64,000 bases of DNA, taken from NCBI GenBank assembly GCA_964617565.1, contig CAZTYH010000001.1, forward strand, positions 62,001 through 126,000, read 5' to 3'. The DNA comes from JAKJGV01 sp964617565 (GTDB lineage Bacteria > Verrucomicrobiota > Kiritimatiellia > CAIQIC01 > JAGNIJ01). A program made the position numbers and the translations under genes. The stretch's first letter is position 1. The number at the start of each line of letters is the position of its first letter. This document shows, piece after piece, positions 54,625 to 63,651 of the stretch. The notes below the pieces were generated by a model. It was not told the DNA's origin and made no database searches. It worked only from the letters and a program-made list of their open reading frames with translations.

Positions 54625-56334
54625 ATGAAGCGCTGGAAGACGCTGGATTACAATTTATCAATCGCCGAGATCGTTGCGAAAGGTCTCGGTTTACCTCCGG
54701 CCGTGGCGGGTCTTCTCGTTTCACGCGGCTATGAAAGCCCGGAAACGGCGTCCCGATTCTTGAATCCCCGCTTAAGCGAGCTTGCCGATCCGTTTGCGCT
54801 TCCGGCGATGGAGCAGGCCGTGGAACGAATCTGGCGCGCGGTGGAGCAGGGGGAGCGAATCGTTGTTTATGGTGATTACGATGCGGATGGCATCACGGCC
54901 ACGGCGCTGATGGTCAAAGTATTACGCGCGCTCGGCGCCCATGTTTTTCCTTTCCTGCCGCACCGGGTGGATGACGGTTATGGTCTTGCCGTGGATACCT
55001 TGCAGCGATGTGCCGACCTGTTGAAGCCGCAACTCTTGGTGACCGTGGATTGCGGGACTTCCTCGGCCGAGGCTGCCGGGTTGGCTCGGACACTGGGGTT
55101 TGACCTTGTCGTTACGGATCATCACGAACCCTCGGGCCCGAATGCACCGGTGGTTGCGCTGGTGAATCCGAAACTGGGCGGGGACCCGGATGCGCGCAAT
55201 CTTGCCGGTGTAGGAGTTGCATTCAAATTGTGCCATGCGCTCCTGAAACATGCCCGGAACGGCAAACACGCGGCCGCAGGCAGCTTGGATTTGCGTACAC
55301 ATCTCGATCTCGTAGCCGTGGGGACGATTGCGGATATTGTGCCCCTGATCGGCGAAAATCGAGTACTTGCCCGCTTCGGCCTTCAGCAGTTGAGCCGCGC
55401 TCCGTGCATCGGGCTCAGCGCATTATCGGCTGTCAGCGGGATACAGAAAGAAGTAGATTCCTATCACGTGGGCTTCATGCTCGGCCCCCGGCTGAATGCG
55501 GCAGGGCGAATGGGCACCGCCGAGGCCGCGCTGGAATTGCTTTTGACGGACGATTACGAGAAGGCTCTTGCCATTGCCCGCGAGCTAGATGCGGCGAACC
55601 GAGAGCGCCAGGAAACGGAATCCCGGATATTCGACGAAGCGGTGGCGCAGGTGGACTCGCATTTCGACGCGACAAACGATTTTGCAATCGTGGCGGCAGG
55701 GCAGGGCTGGCATCCGGGCGTAATCGGGATCGTGGCGTCCCGTCTTTGTTCCCGGTATTTCAGGCCCGCGATTGTGATCGCATTCGACGAATCGGATGTC
55801 GGCCGCGGCTCATGCCGGTCCATTGAGGGATTCAACATCGTGGAACACTTGGAAAAGTGCTCGGACTTGCTCGGCGGTCATGGCGGTCATGCGATGGCGG
55901 CGGGCTTGGATATCGAGCGCAAAAACCTGGAGTCTTTTAGAAAACGCTTCAACGAGGTGGCGGCAGAAACATTGAGCGGAACAGAATTGCGGCCCGTGCA
56001 GAAAATTGATGGATGGCTAAGCCTGGGTGAATTGGATGAGTCGTTTTACAGCCATCTCCAGGCGATGAAGCCGTTCGGAATGGGCAATGCCACGCCGGTA
56101 TGGGGTGTGCGGGGCGCAAGAGTTCTTGGTCCTCCGCGGATTCTGAAAGGTAAGCATTTGAAGATGCTGGTTGCTGAAGGCGGGCGCCAGTTTGACGCGA
56201 TAGGCTTTGGACTGGGTGAGCGTGAAGTGCCGGATGGCGCCGTTGACCTGGCATTTCAATTGAAAAAAAACGAGTTCAACGGGGTGACAACCCTGCAGTT
56301 GCAGGTTCAGGATTTCCGGCCGGCCGAGCGCTAG
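54625..56334 (+). CDS. recJ: Single-stranded-DNA-specific exonuclease RecJ
   Basis: This 569-residue 5'-3' exonuclease works in RecF-pathway recombination and repair. It has the DHH-family motifs VVYGDYDADGITATALMV, VTVDCGTSSAEAAG, VVTDHHEPSGPNAPV, the linker region with GPRLNAAGRMGTAEAALELL, and the DHHA1 motif GGHGGHAMAAGLDIE, ending in an OB-fold. RecR, encoded at the other end of the window, acts in the same pathway. AAGGG precedes the ATG. Confidence 0.96.
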   Translation: MKRWKTLDYNLSIAEIVAKGLGLPPAVAGLLVSRGYESPETASRFLNPRLSELADPFALPAMEQAVERIWRAVEQGERIVVYGDYDADGITATALMVKVLRALGAHVFPFLPHRVDDGYGLAVDTLQRCADLLKPQLLVTVDCGTSSAEAAGLARTLGFDLVVTDHHEPSGPNAPVVALVNPKLGGDPDARNLAGVGVAFKLCHALLKHARNGKHAAAGSLDLRTHLDLVAVGTIADIVPLIGENRVLARFGLQQLSRAPCIGLSALSAVSGIQKEVDSYHVGFMLGPRLNAAGRMGTAEAALELLLTDDYEKALAIARELDAANRERQETESRIFDEAVAQVDSHFDATNDFAIVAAGQGWHPGVIGIVASRLCSRYFRPAIVIAFDESDVGRGSCRSIEGFNIVEHLEKCSDLLGGHGGHAMAAGLDIERKNLESFRKRFNEVAAETLSGTELRPVQKIDGWLSLGELDESFYSHLQAMKPFGMGNATPVWGVRGARVLGPPRILKGKHLKMLVAEGGRQFDAIGFGLGEREVPDGAVDLAFQLKKNEFNGVTTLQLQVQDFRPAER

Positions 56335-56401
56335 CAGGCCCTGATGAATACAGCGCCACGCCTTTCCCGTCGCGGCTGCCGGGTTTTCTTGGACTTTGCA
56401 C

Positions 56402-56430
56402 TTGCCATGCGCGTTTGCCTCACCTATAGT
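56402..56430 (+). promoter_or_regulatory. Candidate promoter of rpmB
   Basis: TTGCCA (56402-56407), 17 bp, TATAGT (56425-56430); 5/6 matches at both boxes. The ATG is 28 bp after the -10. Confidence 0.6.
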
Positions 56431-56458
56431 GCGCGAGCTTTTTCGTTTAGGAGTGGTT

Positions 56459-56686
56459 ATGGCTAACAAATGTGAAATCTGCGGCAAAGGCGTTTCAACA
56501 GGTAATCGGATTGTCCGGCACGGGCTGGCCAAGAAGAAGGGTGGAATTGGTCTGCACACGACAGGCATAAGCAGGCGTCGTTTCAAGCCCAACATCCAGA
56601 AGATTCGCGTTCGCAAGGGTGGGGGCGTATCTTCGATGCGCGTGTGCACGTCGTGCATCAAAGCCGGTAAAGTCGTCAAGGCTTAG
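56459..56686 (+). CDS. rpmB: 50S ribosomal protein bL28
   Basis: This 75-residue protein starts MANKCEICGKGVSTGNRIVR and ends VCTSCIKAGKVVKA. Both CxxC pairs are present, so it is the zinc-binding (C+) form. The middle is basic with RRRFKPNIQKIRVRKG. AGGAG precedes the ATG. A promoter and a terminator flank the gene, so it is its own transcription unit. Confidence 0.95.
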   Translation: MANKCEICGKGVSTGNRIVRHGLAKKKGGIGLHTTGISRRRFKPNIQKIRVRKGGGVSSMRVCTSCIKAGKVVKA

Positions 56687-56706
56687 CCGCTCATTGCAGT
56701 GTCGAA

Positions 56707-56738
56707 AGCCCGACCATTCCCGGTCGGGCTTTTCTTTT
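56707..56738 (+). terminator. Rho-independent terminator of rpmB
   Basis: AGCCCGACC (56707-56715), six-base loop, GGTCGGGCT (56722-56730), followed by TTTTCTTTT. A perfect 9-bp GC-rich stem with a U-tract. Confidence 0.93.
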
Positions 56739-56752
56739 ATTGTGGGATGGTT

Positions 56753-56780
56753 TTGACAGATTGAAATATCGCAATATAAT
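56753..56780 (+). promoter_or_regulatory. Near-perfect sigma70 promoter of gltA
   Basis: TTGACA (56753-56758), 16 bp, TATAAT (56775-56780). Both boxes match consensus exactly; the leader to the ATG at 56829 is about 40 nt. Confidence 0.8.
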
Positions 56781-56828
56781 GCGGACGCAAGGCACGATTA
56801 CGGGTTGCATACGGATGAAGGAGAGAGT

Positions 56829-58133
56829 ATGAGCGCACCGGCAGAAGCCAAAATGGCTGAACTAACCGTCGAGGGGAAGACGTTCAAGTTTCCCATGCGT
56901 AAGGATAATATCGGCCAGGAAGCCATGGATATCCGGTCGCTCCGAAAAGATACCGGCTTGATAACCTATGATCCGGGGTTTGCCAATACAGGTTCGTGCA
57001 GCAGCACGATCAGTTTTGTGGATGGCGAGCGGGGTCGCCTTATCTATCGTGGTTTCACGGTCGAGGATCTTGCGGAGAATTGCACGTTCATCGAGGTGGC
57101 ATACCTGCTGCTTCACGGAAAATTGCCGACACGCACGGAGTTGGAAAAGTTTTCCAAGCTTCTCAACCGGCATTCGATGATTCATGAGGACATGCTGACC
57201 TTCTTCGCGAAGTACCCGGAGCATGCGCACCCGATGGCGGTTCTTTCCGCGATGGTGGTTTCTCTTTCCAGTTTCTACCCGGAACTTGAACACGCCGAGG
57301 AAACGGAAGAGCTGGACATTACAGCGACGCGCCTTCTCTCCAAGCTGCGCACGATCGCCGCGTTCTCATACAAGAAAGCGGTCGGGGAGCCGTTCGTTTA
57401 CCCGAGCCATCGTTACTCTTATTGCGCGAACTTCCTGAACATGATGTTCTCGTCGCCTGTGGCAGATTACGAAATTGATCCGTTGCTGGTACGGGCCATG
57501 AACAAGCTGCTCATTCTGCATGCCGATCACGATCAGAATTGCAGCACTTCGACCGTGCGGCAGGTCGGCAGCTCGGGCGCGAATCTGTACGCCTGTATTG
57601 CGGCGGGTATCTGTGCCTTGTGGGGGCCGTTGCACGGCGGCGCCAACCAGGCGGTGATCGAAATGCTCGAACGGATCAAGGCCGAGGGCGGTGATGTGGA
57701 CAAGGTGGTCGAACGCGCCAAGGACAAGAAAGATCCCTTCAAGTTGATGGGCTTCGGCCACCGGATCTACAAGACGTACGACCCCCGCGCGCGCGTGGCC
57801 AAGAAGATTTGCATGGAAGTCCTGGGCAAGCTGGGGATTAAGGATCCGTTGCTCGATATCGCGATGAAGCTTGAGGAAAAGGCTCTTGCCGATTCCTATT
57901 TCGTCGAGCGGAATCTATATCCCAACGTGGATTTCTATACCGGTATAACATACCGGGCCATGGGCTTCCCGACGGACATGTATACGGTGCTGTTTGCGCT
58001 CGGGCGGTTGCCCGGATGGGTCTCGCAATGGCAGGAGTTGCGGCGGGATCCGGAGCAGAAGATCTGGCGGCCGCGCCAGTTGTACATGGGGCCGGAACAC
58101 CTGGATTATGTGCCGATCGAAAAGCGAAGCTGA
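56829..58133 (+). CDS. gltA: Citrate synthase
   Basis: The 434-residue enzyme condenses oxaloacetate and acetyl-CoA. It has TYDPGFANTGSCSSTISFVDG, EVAYLLLHGKLPT, the first catalytic histidine region ILHADHDQNCSTSTVR, the second in WGPLHGGANQAVIEML, GFGHRIYKTYDPRA and the aspartate in NLYPNVDFYTGITYRAMGF. Length and N-terminal domain match the E. coli-type (type II) enzymes, often inhibited by NADH. GGAGAG precedes the ATG at 56829; an upstream in-frame TTG is rejected. It is driven by its own strong promoter. Confidence 0.97.
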   Translation: MSAPAEAKMAELTVEGKTFKFPMRKDNIGQEAMDIRSLRKDTGLITYDPGFANTGSCSSTISFVDGERGRLIYRGFTVEDLAENCTFIEVAYLLLHGKLPTRTELEKFSKLLNRHSMIHEDMLTFFAKYPEHAHPMAVLSAMVVSLSSFYPELEHAEETEELDITATRLLSKLRTIAAFSYKKAVGEPFVYPSHRYSYCANFLNMMFSSPVADYEIDPLLVRAMNKLLILHADHDQNCSTSTVRQVGSSGANLYACIAAGICALWGPLHGGANQAVIEMLERIKAEGGDVDKVVERAKDKKDPFKLMGFGHRIYKTYDPRARVAKKICMEVLGKLGIKDPLLDIAMKLEEKALADSYFVERNLYPNVDFYTGITYRAMGFPTDMYTVLFALGRLPGWVSQWQELRRDPEQKIWRPRQLYMGPEHLDYVPIEKRS

Positions 58134-58137
58134 GATT

Positions 58138-60291
58138 CTACTCATCCTCGTCGAGTTGATCCATGGGAGCAAGGAGGCCGCCGTCATTCGGCAGGCCGAT
58201 TAACCGGTTGGCTTCCTGCTGCTCTCTTTTCTCCCGGTTCTTCTGGTCTAGAAGTTCTTCCGCCTCACCGCGGAGTGGTTCAAGGTCAACCCCGTGGGAG
58301 GTCAGTTTTTCCGCAATGGTCTTGTTTTCCGGGTCCAGCACGAATGAACGCTTCCAGTGTGGGATGGCCTGTTCCTCGTCGCCCAACTTGAAGAAAACGT
58401 CTCCCAGGTGATCCAGGATCGTCGGATCGTCGGGGATCAGCTCGGCGGCACGATTGATCTCGGCTAACGCTTTTTCGTACTCGCCCTGCATGTAATAGAT
58501 CCATCCGAGCGTGTCTATGAAGGCGCCGCTCGTCGGGTTGATTTTCAATGCGCGCTGCACGAGATCCATTGCGCGCTCCAATTCCATGCCCTGCTCGGCC
58601 CACATATAAGCGAGATAATTGAGCGCTTCGGAATGTTGCGGATCGAGTTCGATGCATTTCAGAAACAACTGTTCAGCGCGTTTGTATTGTTTTTCCCGTT
58701 CGCATGCGGCGCCGTACCAGAAATAGAACGCGGCATCGAGAATCACCGCCTGCTGTGGCGAATCCTGGACCAGCCGCTCGACTTTTTCGAAAGCCAAAAT
58801 GGCGGCGGCATAGGATTTCAGGTAGCTGTTCAGAAGGCCGAGATAGAGGTAAACGTTCGGCTCGCCGGGCTGCAGTTCGCCCATTTTTTCGAGAACCGTG
58901 ATGGAGTCGCGCTTCAGTGTTTCGTCTTCCTGGCGGAAAGCGACCTGTAGATAGGCGTCTAAGAATGCCGGATTCAGTGATACGGCACGGTTAAGCATGG
59001 TCGCGGCACGATCGAAATCGTCCGCCCGCTGCGCGGCGATCCCATAATTGAAGATGAAAAGGGCATTGACCTCTATGTCGGGATCGCCGTCGGCCTGCTT
59101 CAGCGCGGCTTCAAAGTATTCCAGCGATTCGGAGAACTTCTCCTGGCTGTAATGGAAGAGGGCCAGCATTTCCATCAAGCGGATGTTCCCGGGAAGCGCG
59201 TCCAATCCCTTGAGAAGAATGGTAATGGCCTGATCCGGATCCTCTTCAGCTTTTCCTACAGCAAGTTTGACGAATGCCGCAGCCTGTGGCCGGTCTCCAG
59301 TGGTTGCGCGCTCATAGTACTCCGTGGCTTTTTCATCATCCTGGTCGGCCGTGTAAATGTCGCCCAGATAATAATAGATGCGCTGCGGTACGGGGGATGT
59401 TACCGCGGCCGCTTCCAATTGCGTGATCACGGCGTCACGCTCACCGCTTTTCATAAGCGCCAGTGCCAGCCGCTGCTTGATCGGCAGGTTGTCCGGCGCC
59501 GCGTCCTCGATGCGGAAGAAGTAGCGAAGCGCTGTTCCGAGGTCGCCTTGTTTCGCGTAAACATCGCCGAGCTGATAAAGCAGCGCGGTGTCCTGTGGCG
59601 TAATCGCGAGCGCCCGCTCGAAAGCGCTTAACGCCGCATTCAGATTGCGATTCGTATCCGCAGTTTTTGCCTGTTCGAGATAGATCGTGCCGAGAGCGCG
59701 CAAAAGGTCTCCGGGCTTTGGCACGCGCCGGCTCGCCTTTTCCAGGAGCGCGGTGGCATCGCCGATGCGCGCCTGTCGAAGATAGAGTCCAGCGAGCTCG
59801 ACGTACGCATCCTGTTTGTCAGGATACGCTTTGATGATCCGTTGATAGATATGCTCTGCACGCGGCAGATTCTCGGCCGCCCGGTAAATGATGGCCAGCA
59901 GCGTCAGGGCTCTCTCCGATTTAGGGGCTCTCTTTACATAACGCTCCAGGAGTTCCACGGCCTCATCCTGTCGCTTCTGCTGTAGCATGAGCACGGCGAT
60001 GCGGATTTGCAGGCCTTCGTGATCGGGATCCAGTTCGGCCGCACGGATGAAGTTGGTGAGCGCTCCTTCGACATTGCGATCGGATTCATAGAGCAGCCCC
60101 TGGCTGTAGTGTGCGAGCGCCTCGGCGCGTGCCCGTGCATCCAGTGAAAGTCCCGGCATTTCATCCGGTGATGCGGAAGGACGAGCCGCGCGCGGCCCGG
60201 CGCATCCGGAGGCCCATAAAGCCATCAGTGTGGCAATCCCTATTGTCCGATGGAGACGAAAAAACCATTGAATGCTGGATATCCAGTTCAT
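58138..60291 (-). CDS. Large TPR-repeat lipoprotein
   Basis: The 717-residue protein has a lipoprotein signal (lipobox WASGC) and then about 14-16 TPR units nearly to the end: for example HYSQGLLYESDRNVEGALTNF, AFERALAITPQDTALLYQLG, FLKCIELDPQHSEALNYLAY and WIYYMQGEYEKALAEINRAA. The tail is charged (LLDQKNREKREQQEANR). TPR arrays bind partner proteins; an outer-membrane or periplasmic assembly role is likely, as for PelB- or BepA-like scaffolds, but no catalytic domain is present. The ATG at 60291 has GGGAGAA upstream. It is convergent with gltA, separated by 4 bp. Confidence 0.85.
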   Translation of the reverse strand: MNWISSIQWFFRLHRTIGIATLMALWASGCAGPRAARPSASPDEMPGLSLDARARAEALAHYSQGLLYESDRNVEGALTNFIRAAELDPDHEGLQIRIAVLMLQQKRQDEAVELLERYVKRAPKSERALTLLAIIYRAAENLPRAEHIYQRIIKAYPDKQDAYVELAGLYLRQARIGDATALLEKASRRVPKPGDLLRALGTIYLEQAKTADTNRNLNAALSAFERALAITPQDTALLYQLGDVYAKQGDLGTALRYFFRIEDAAPDNLPIKQRLALALMKSGERDAVITQLEAAAVTSPVPQRIYYYLGDIYTADQDDEKATEYYERATTGDRPQAAAFVKLAVGKAEEDPDQAITILLKGLDALPGNIRLMEMLALFHYSQEKFSESLEYFEAALKQADGDPDIEVNALFIFNYGIAAQRADDFDRAATMLNRAVSLNPAFLDAYLQVAFRQEDETLKRDSITVLEKMGELQPGEPNVYLYLGLLNSYLKSYAAAILAFEKVERLVQDSPQQAVILDAAFYFWYGAACEREKQYKRAEQLFLKCIELDPQHSEALNYLAYMWAEQGMELERAMDLVQRALKINPTSGAFIDTLGWIYYMQGEYEKALAEINRAAELIPDDPTILDHLGDVFFKLGDEEQAIPHWKRSFVLDPENKTIAEKLTSHGVDLEPLRGEAEELLDQKNREKREQQEANRLIGLPNDGGLLAPMDQLDEDE

Positions 60292-60308
60292 TGCCAATTC
60301 TCCCGGCG

Positions 60309-60347
60309 ACAAAAAAACAAAGGCCCGCGGGCCGAACCGCGGGCCTT
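60309..60347 (-). terminator. Rho-independent terminator after the bS22-like gene
   Basis: On the minus strand an 11-bp stem (AAGGCCCGCGG with CCGCGGGCCTT, six-base loop) is followed by a run of T (TTTGTTTTTTTG). It lies between the bS22-like gene and the TPR lipoprotein. Confidence 0.9.
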
Positions 60348-60365
60348 CGACCGCTCGCGGCGGCG

Positions 60366-60455
60366 TCAGCGCTTCTTGTGCCGCATGGCACGCAGACGTT
60401 TTCTGCGTTTATGCTTTGCCATCTTCGTGCGGCGTTTCTTTTTGACCGAACCCAT
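60366..60455 (-). CDS. bS22-like / AURKAIP1-COX24 domain ribosomal protein
   Basis: A 29-residue, extremely basic peptide starts MGSVKKKRRTKMAKHKRRKR and ends LRAMRHKKR. It matches the short proteins annotated as AURKAIP1/COX24-domain or bS22, known as small-subunit proteins in mycobacteria and as mS38 in mitochondria (MGSVxKKRRKRMxKKKxRKxLR). AAAGGAGA lies 6 bp before the ATG and a strong terminator follows the stop. It is too short for usual ORF cut-offs and is easily missed. It probably sits near the decoding site of the 30S subunit. Confidence 0.85.
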   Translation of the reverse strand: MGSVKKKRRTKMAKHKRRKRLRAMRHKKR

Positions 60456-60493
60456 GTCTGTCTCCTTTTGCGGCGCCCGCAGGTCTTTGACGT

Positions 60494-61387
60494 TCAGGGC
60501 ACTACTTTGTTAAGACCGATCTCGATAATACCTTCTGCTCCAGCGGTCTTCAATTGCGGAATGATCTCGCGAACCACGCGCTCCTCCACGACGGACTCGA
60601 TGGAGTACCAGCCGTCGGAGCTGAGGCTGTTGATGGTGGGGGCGTGCAGTGCGGGCATGAGCCGCAAGACCTTCTTCAGATTCCTCTCGCCCACATTCAT
60701 CTTCAACAGTACACGGCCCTCGGCGGCCAGCGCACCGGTGAGCAACATGGAAAGCTGTTCGATCTTGCGGCGCTTCCAGGGGTCTTTCCACGCCTTCTTA
60801 TTGGCGATCAGGCGGGTGGTGGATTCGAGAATCGTTTCAACGATTCGCAGGTTGTTCGCCCGCAGCGACGATCCGGTTTCCGTGATTTCAACAATGGCAT
60901 CCACCAATTCCGGTGCCTTTACTTCCGTGGCGCCCCACGAGAACTCGACTTCGGCATTGATCTTGTTCTTCTTCAGGTAGCGCCGGGTCAGGCCCACGGC
61001 TTCGGTTGCAATGCGCTTGCCCTCGAGGTCCTTGACCGATTTGATCTTCGACTCGTTGGGAACGGCGAGGACCCAGCGAACCGGACGAAGCCCCTGCTTG
61101 GCGTAAATGAGCTCGGTGACTTCAACGACATCGGACCCGTTTTCAAGAATCCAGTCATAGCCCGTGATACCTGCGTCCAGCATGCCATGTTCGACATAGC
61201 GGCTGATTTCCTGTGCGCGAATGAGACGGCCCTTCAGTTCCGGATCGTCAATGCTCGGCATGTAAGAACGCGAGCCGACGGAAACCGAGAATCCGGCCTT
61301 CTTCATCATTAAAAAGGTCGCTTCCTGCAGACTTCCCTTGGGCAATCCGAGGACCAGTGTCTTTGTGCTTTCCTTCTTTGTCTTCAT
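60494..61387 (-). CDS. hisG: ATP phosphoribosyltransferase, long form
   Basis: The 297-residue enzyme catalyses the first step of histidine synthesis. It starts with [23 protein letters not shown], and continues with [16 protein letters not shown], the PRPP loop [35 protein letters not shown]. Residues of about 215-297 form the extra ACT-like domain of the long form, which binds histidine for feedback inhibition, so HisZ is not needed. The ATG at 61387 has GGAAGG upstream. No other his gene is nearby. Confidence 0.94.
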   Translation of the reverse strand: MKTKKESTKTLVLGLPKGSLQEATFLMMKKAGFSVSVGSRSYMPSIDDPELKGRLIRAQEISRYVEHGMLDAGITGYDWILENGSDVVEVTELIYAKQGLRPVRWVLAVPNESKIKSVKDLEGKRIATEAVGLTRRYLKKNKINAEVEFSWGATEVKAPELVDAIVEITETGSSLRANNLRIVETILESTTRLIANKKAWKDPWKRRKIEQLSMLLTGALAAEGRVLLKMNVGERNLKKVLRLMPALHAPTINSLSSDGWYSIESVVEERVVREIIPQLKTAGAEGIIEIGLNKVVP

Positions 61388-61436
61388 AAAACCTTCCGTT
61401 TTCGGGGCGTATAGTACGGAAATAAGGTCCTTACGT

Positions 61437-62105
61437 CTATTGCGAATCCTTATGCTTCCGCCCAAATGCACACTGTTTTGCCAGGCTGCACTCCGCGCAG
61501 AGCGGGTGCTGTGCTTTGCAGGTTTTACGCCCATGCCAGACCAGGTAGATGTGCATGGATAGGATCTGCTTATCGGGCAAGTGGTGTTCCAGAACGGGAC
61601 CGATATCGTCCGGCCTGGCTTTCTCCGGCACCCAACCGAGCCGACGTGTGACGCGGTGGACGTGAGTATCCACCGGCATGACGGGGCGGCCCAAAGCAAA
61701 AAGTAATACGCATGCCGCTGTCTTCACGCCGACACCCTTGATGCTTGTGAGGTAGTCCATTGCTTCCGCATTGCGCATCCTCCTGATGCGGGCGAGGCTC
61801 AACCGGCCTTCGCGCTTGAGAATGATTCGAAGCGTTTCCTTGATGCGCGGCGCCTTGATGTTTGCCAGTCCGCGTTGCCGTATGCTGTCGGCAATCTGTC
61901 TCGTCGGCGCATTCATGACCGATTCCCATGTTGGGAATCGTTTACGCAGGCTTTTATAAGCGCGGTCGGAATTCACGTCCGACGTGTTCTGCGAAAGAAT
62001 GGTTTGCACCAGTTGCGCGAGCGGATCACCACCGGGCTTGAATCCGATGGGGCCATACTGTTTGGCAAGCTTCGCGTGTGCGGACAAAAGAGCTCGACGA
62101 TTCAT
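61437..62105 (-). CDS. nth: Endonuclease III, DNA glycosylase/AP lyase
   Basis: The 222-residue base-excision enzyme removes oxidised pyrimidines. It has [21 protein letters not shown], the helix-hairpin-helix [17 protein letters not shown] with the catalytic lysine, and the aspartate in [14 protein letters not shown]. The iron-sulfur loop has C-x6-C-x2-C-x5-C ([17 protein letters not shown]). Length is normal. It starts at 62105, just after a repeat that also holds the purN stop. Confidence 0.96.
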   Translation of the reverse strand: MNRRALLSAHAKLAKQYGPIGFKPGGDPLAQLVQTILSQNTSDVNSDRAYKSLRKRFPTWESVMNAPTRQIADSIRQRGLANIKAPRIKETLRIILKREGRLSLARIRRMRNAEAMDYLTSIKGVGVKTAACVLLFALGRPVMPVDTHVHRVTRRLGWVPEKARPDDIGPVLEHHLPDKQILSMHIYLVWHGRKTCKAQHPLCAECSLAKQCAFGRKHKDSQ

Positions 62106-62113
62106 AGAATTAT

Positions 62114-62156
62114 ACTTCGATGTTGGACGTTGAATGTTCAACGTTCAATGTTCGAT
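62114..62156. repeat. GATGTTGGACGTTGAA / TTCAACGTTCAATGTTCG palindrome
   Basis: A short inverted repeat of ACGTTGAA-TTCAACGT core. It fills the purN-nth spacer and includes the last codons and stop of purN (IEH then TGA). Confidence 0.7.
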
Positions 62157-62756
62157 AAAGACCCGCCGGCCCTCGATGCGCGTCCGTCCCGCAGCGATCA
62201 AACGCAACGCTTCCGGATATGCCATGTGCTCCTGCTCCTGGATACGGGCATGCAGGCTTTCCGGTGTGTCGTTTTCAAGCACCGGCACGGAGCGCTGCAC
62301 AATGATTGGACCGGTATCCATTCCTTCGTCCACAAAATGGACCGTACAGCCTGCCACCTTGGCGCCGTAGTCGAGCGCCTGTTTCCACGACTGCAGGCCG
62401 GGGAACGCGGGGAGCAGGGCGGGGTGGATGTTGATTATGTGACCGGCGAACGCGCGAAGGAGGCCGGGTTTGACCATGCGCATGAATCCAGCCAGAACGA
62501 TGAAGTCCGCGCCGTACCTGCGGAGCGTTTGAATAACCTTTTGCTCAGCATCGCCGTCGAGCTTGGTCTTGAACGGGGTGCAATCCATGTGTTCGGCGGG
62601 GATGTTCTCTTTGCGCGCGCGTTCGAGTATATAGGCGTCCGGCACATCAGACAGCACGCACACGATACGCGCATCCAGCGAGCCCTCTTTGATTGCGTCA
62701 ATAATGGATTGGCAATTGCTGCCCTTTCCCGACCCCAGAATAGCGATGGATAACAT
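62145..62756 (-). CDS. purN: Phosphoribosylglycinamide formyltransferase
   Basis: The 203-residue enzyme transfers formyl from 10-formyl-THF to GAR in purine synthesis. It has AILGSGKGSNCQSII, GFMRMVKPGLLRAFAG, the catalytic Asn-His pair in IINIHPALLPAFPG, and the aspartate in VHFVDEGMDTGPII. GSGKGSN differs slightly from the usual GSGxGSN. The last residues lie in repeat DNA. It is followed by nth and hisG on the same strand. Confidence 0.95.
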   Translation of the reverse strand: MLSIAILGSGKGSNCQSIIDAIKEGSLDARIVCVLSDVPDAYILERARKENIPAEHMDCTPFKTKLDGDAEQKVIQTLRRYGADFIVLAGFMRMVKPGLLRAFAGHIINIHPALLPAFPGLQSWKQALDYGAKVAGCTVHFVDEGMDTGPIIVQRSVPVLENDTPESLHARIQEQEHMAYPEALRLIAAGRTRIEGRRVFIEH

Positions 62757-62817
62757 GAATTGACCCTCGAACGCATGTTAGCGGGCTTATCGCCCAGCGC
62801 AAGCCTTACCCGTGTCT

Positions 62818-63651
62818 CTATGCTTTTCTTGCCGAGATGTTCAGGCTTGTAATGTAATCACCGATTTGCTCGCCAGGAGGAAGCAATTCGATGATTTTGA
62901 GATAAAGAGGATCCTGCCACTCGCTCATGGCGTTCACATAATCCGTCTTCATCTCAAGTTGAACGGCTGTGAATCCGGCTTCAGCCAGCATGGCCTCCGT
63001 TTCTGACACAAGAACCGCGCCTGCGATGCATCCGACAAGCGCCTCGATGGATTTTCGAATGCTTTCAGGAATCGGCTTCAGCAATGCGAGGTCGGATACA
63101 GCTACGCGTCCGCCCGGCTTCAGGACCCGAAAAGCGTCGCGCCACACCTGTGGCTTGTCAGGCGACAAGTTGATCACACAATTCGATATCACGACATCCA
63201 CGCTTGCGTCCGCTACGGGCAAGTGTTCGATTTCGCCAAGCCGGAACTCCACATTGCGTAATCCTGTCCGCTCGCCGAACGCGACAGCGTTCCGTCGCGC
63301 CTTGCTGACCATCTCCGGCGTCATGTCCACACCGATCACGCGTCCTGACGCTCCGACGCGCTGAGCGACGAGGAACGCGTCGAATCCACCACCAGCACCC
63401 AGATCGAGCACAACTTCACCCCCGCGCAATTCTGCAAGCGCCGAGGGATTCCCGCAGGAGAGCCCCATATCGGCGCCTTCCGGGAGCGTGGCCAGTTCGG
63501 CTTCGGAGTAGCCGACGGCCTTGGCCACATTGCCGGATGCGGCTGAACCGCAGCAGCTTTTTGAAGGGCCGCAACATGAACCGCTACCGGCGGCAATTTC
63601 GGAGTACCCCTTGCGAACATCTTCCCGAACGCGTTCCTGATCCATGCTCAT
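62818..63651 (-). CDS. arsM: Arsenite S-adenosylmethionine methyltransferase
   Basis: This 277-residue protein methylates As(III). The N-terminus has a cysteine-rich stretch ([14 protein letters not shown]), then [11 protein letters not shown], the SAM motif [30 protein letters not shown] and [10 protein letters not shown]; the single cysteines in the last three segments match the three arsenic-binding cysteines of ArsM. The C-terminal 60 residues complete the fold. The ATG at 63651 overlaps the stop of the ACR3 gene, so efflux and methylation are coupled. Confidence 0.93.
   Translation of the reverse strand: MSMDQERVREDVRKGYSEIAAGSGSCCGPSKSCCGSAASGNVAKAVGYSEAELATLPEGADMGLSCGNPSALAELRGGEVVLDLGAGGGFDAFLVAQRVGASGRVIGVDMTPEMVSKARRNAVAFGERTGLRNVEFRLGEIEHLPVADASVDVVISNCVINLSPDKPQVWRDAFRVLKPGGRVAVSDLALLKPIPESIRKSIEALVGCIAGAVLVSETEAMLAEAGFTAVQLEMKTDYVNAMSEWQDPLYLKIIELLPPGEQIGDYITSLNISARKA

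Noticed and set aside
58163..60980. Plus-strand frames opposite the TPR lipoprotein and hisG
   Set aside because: Shadows of well-supported minus-strand genes; no ribosome sites or domains.
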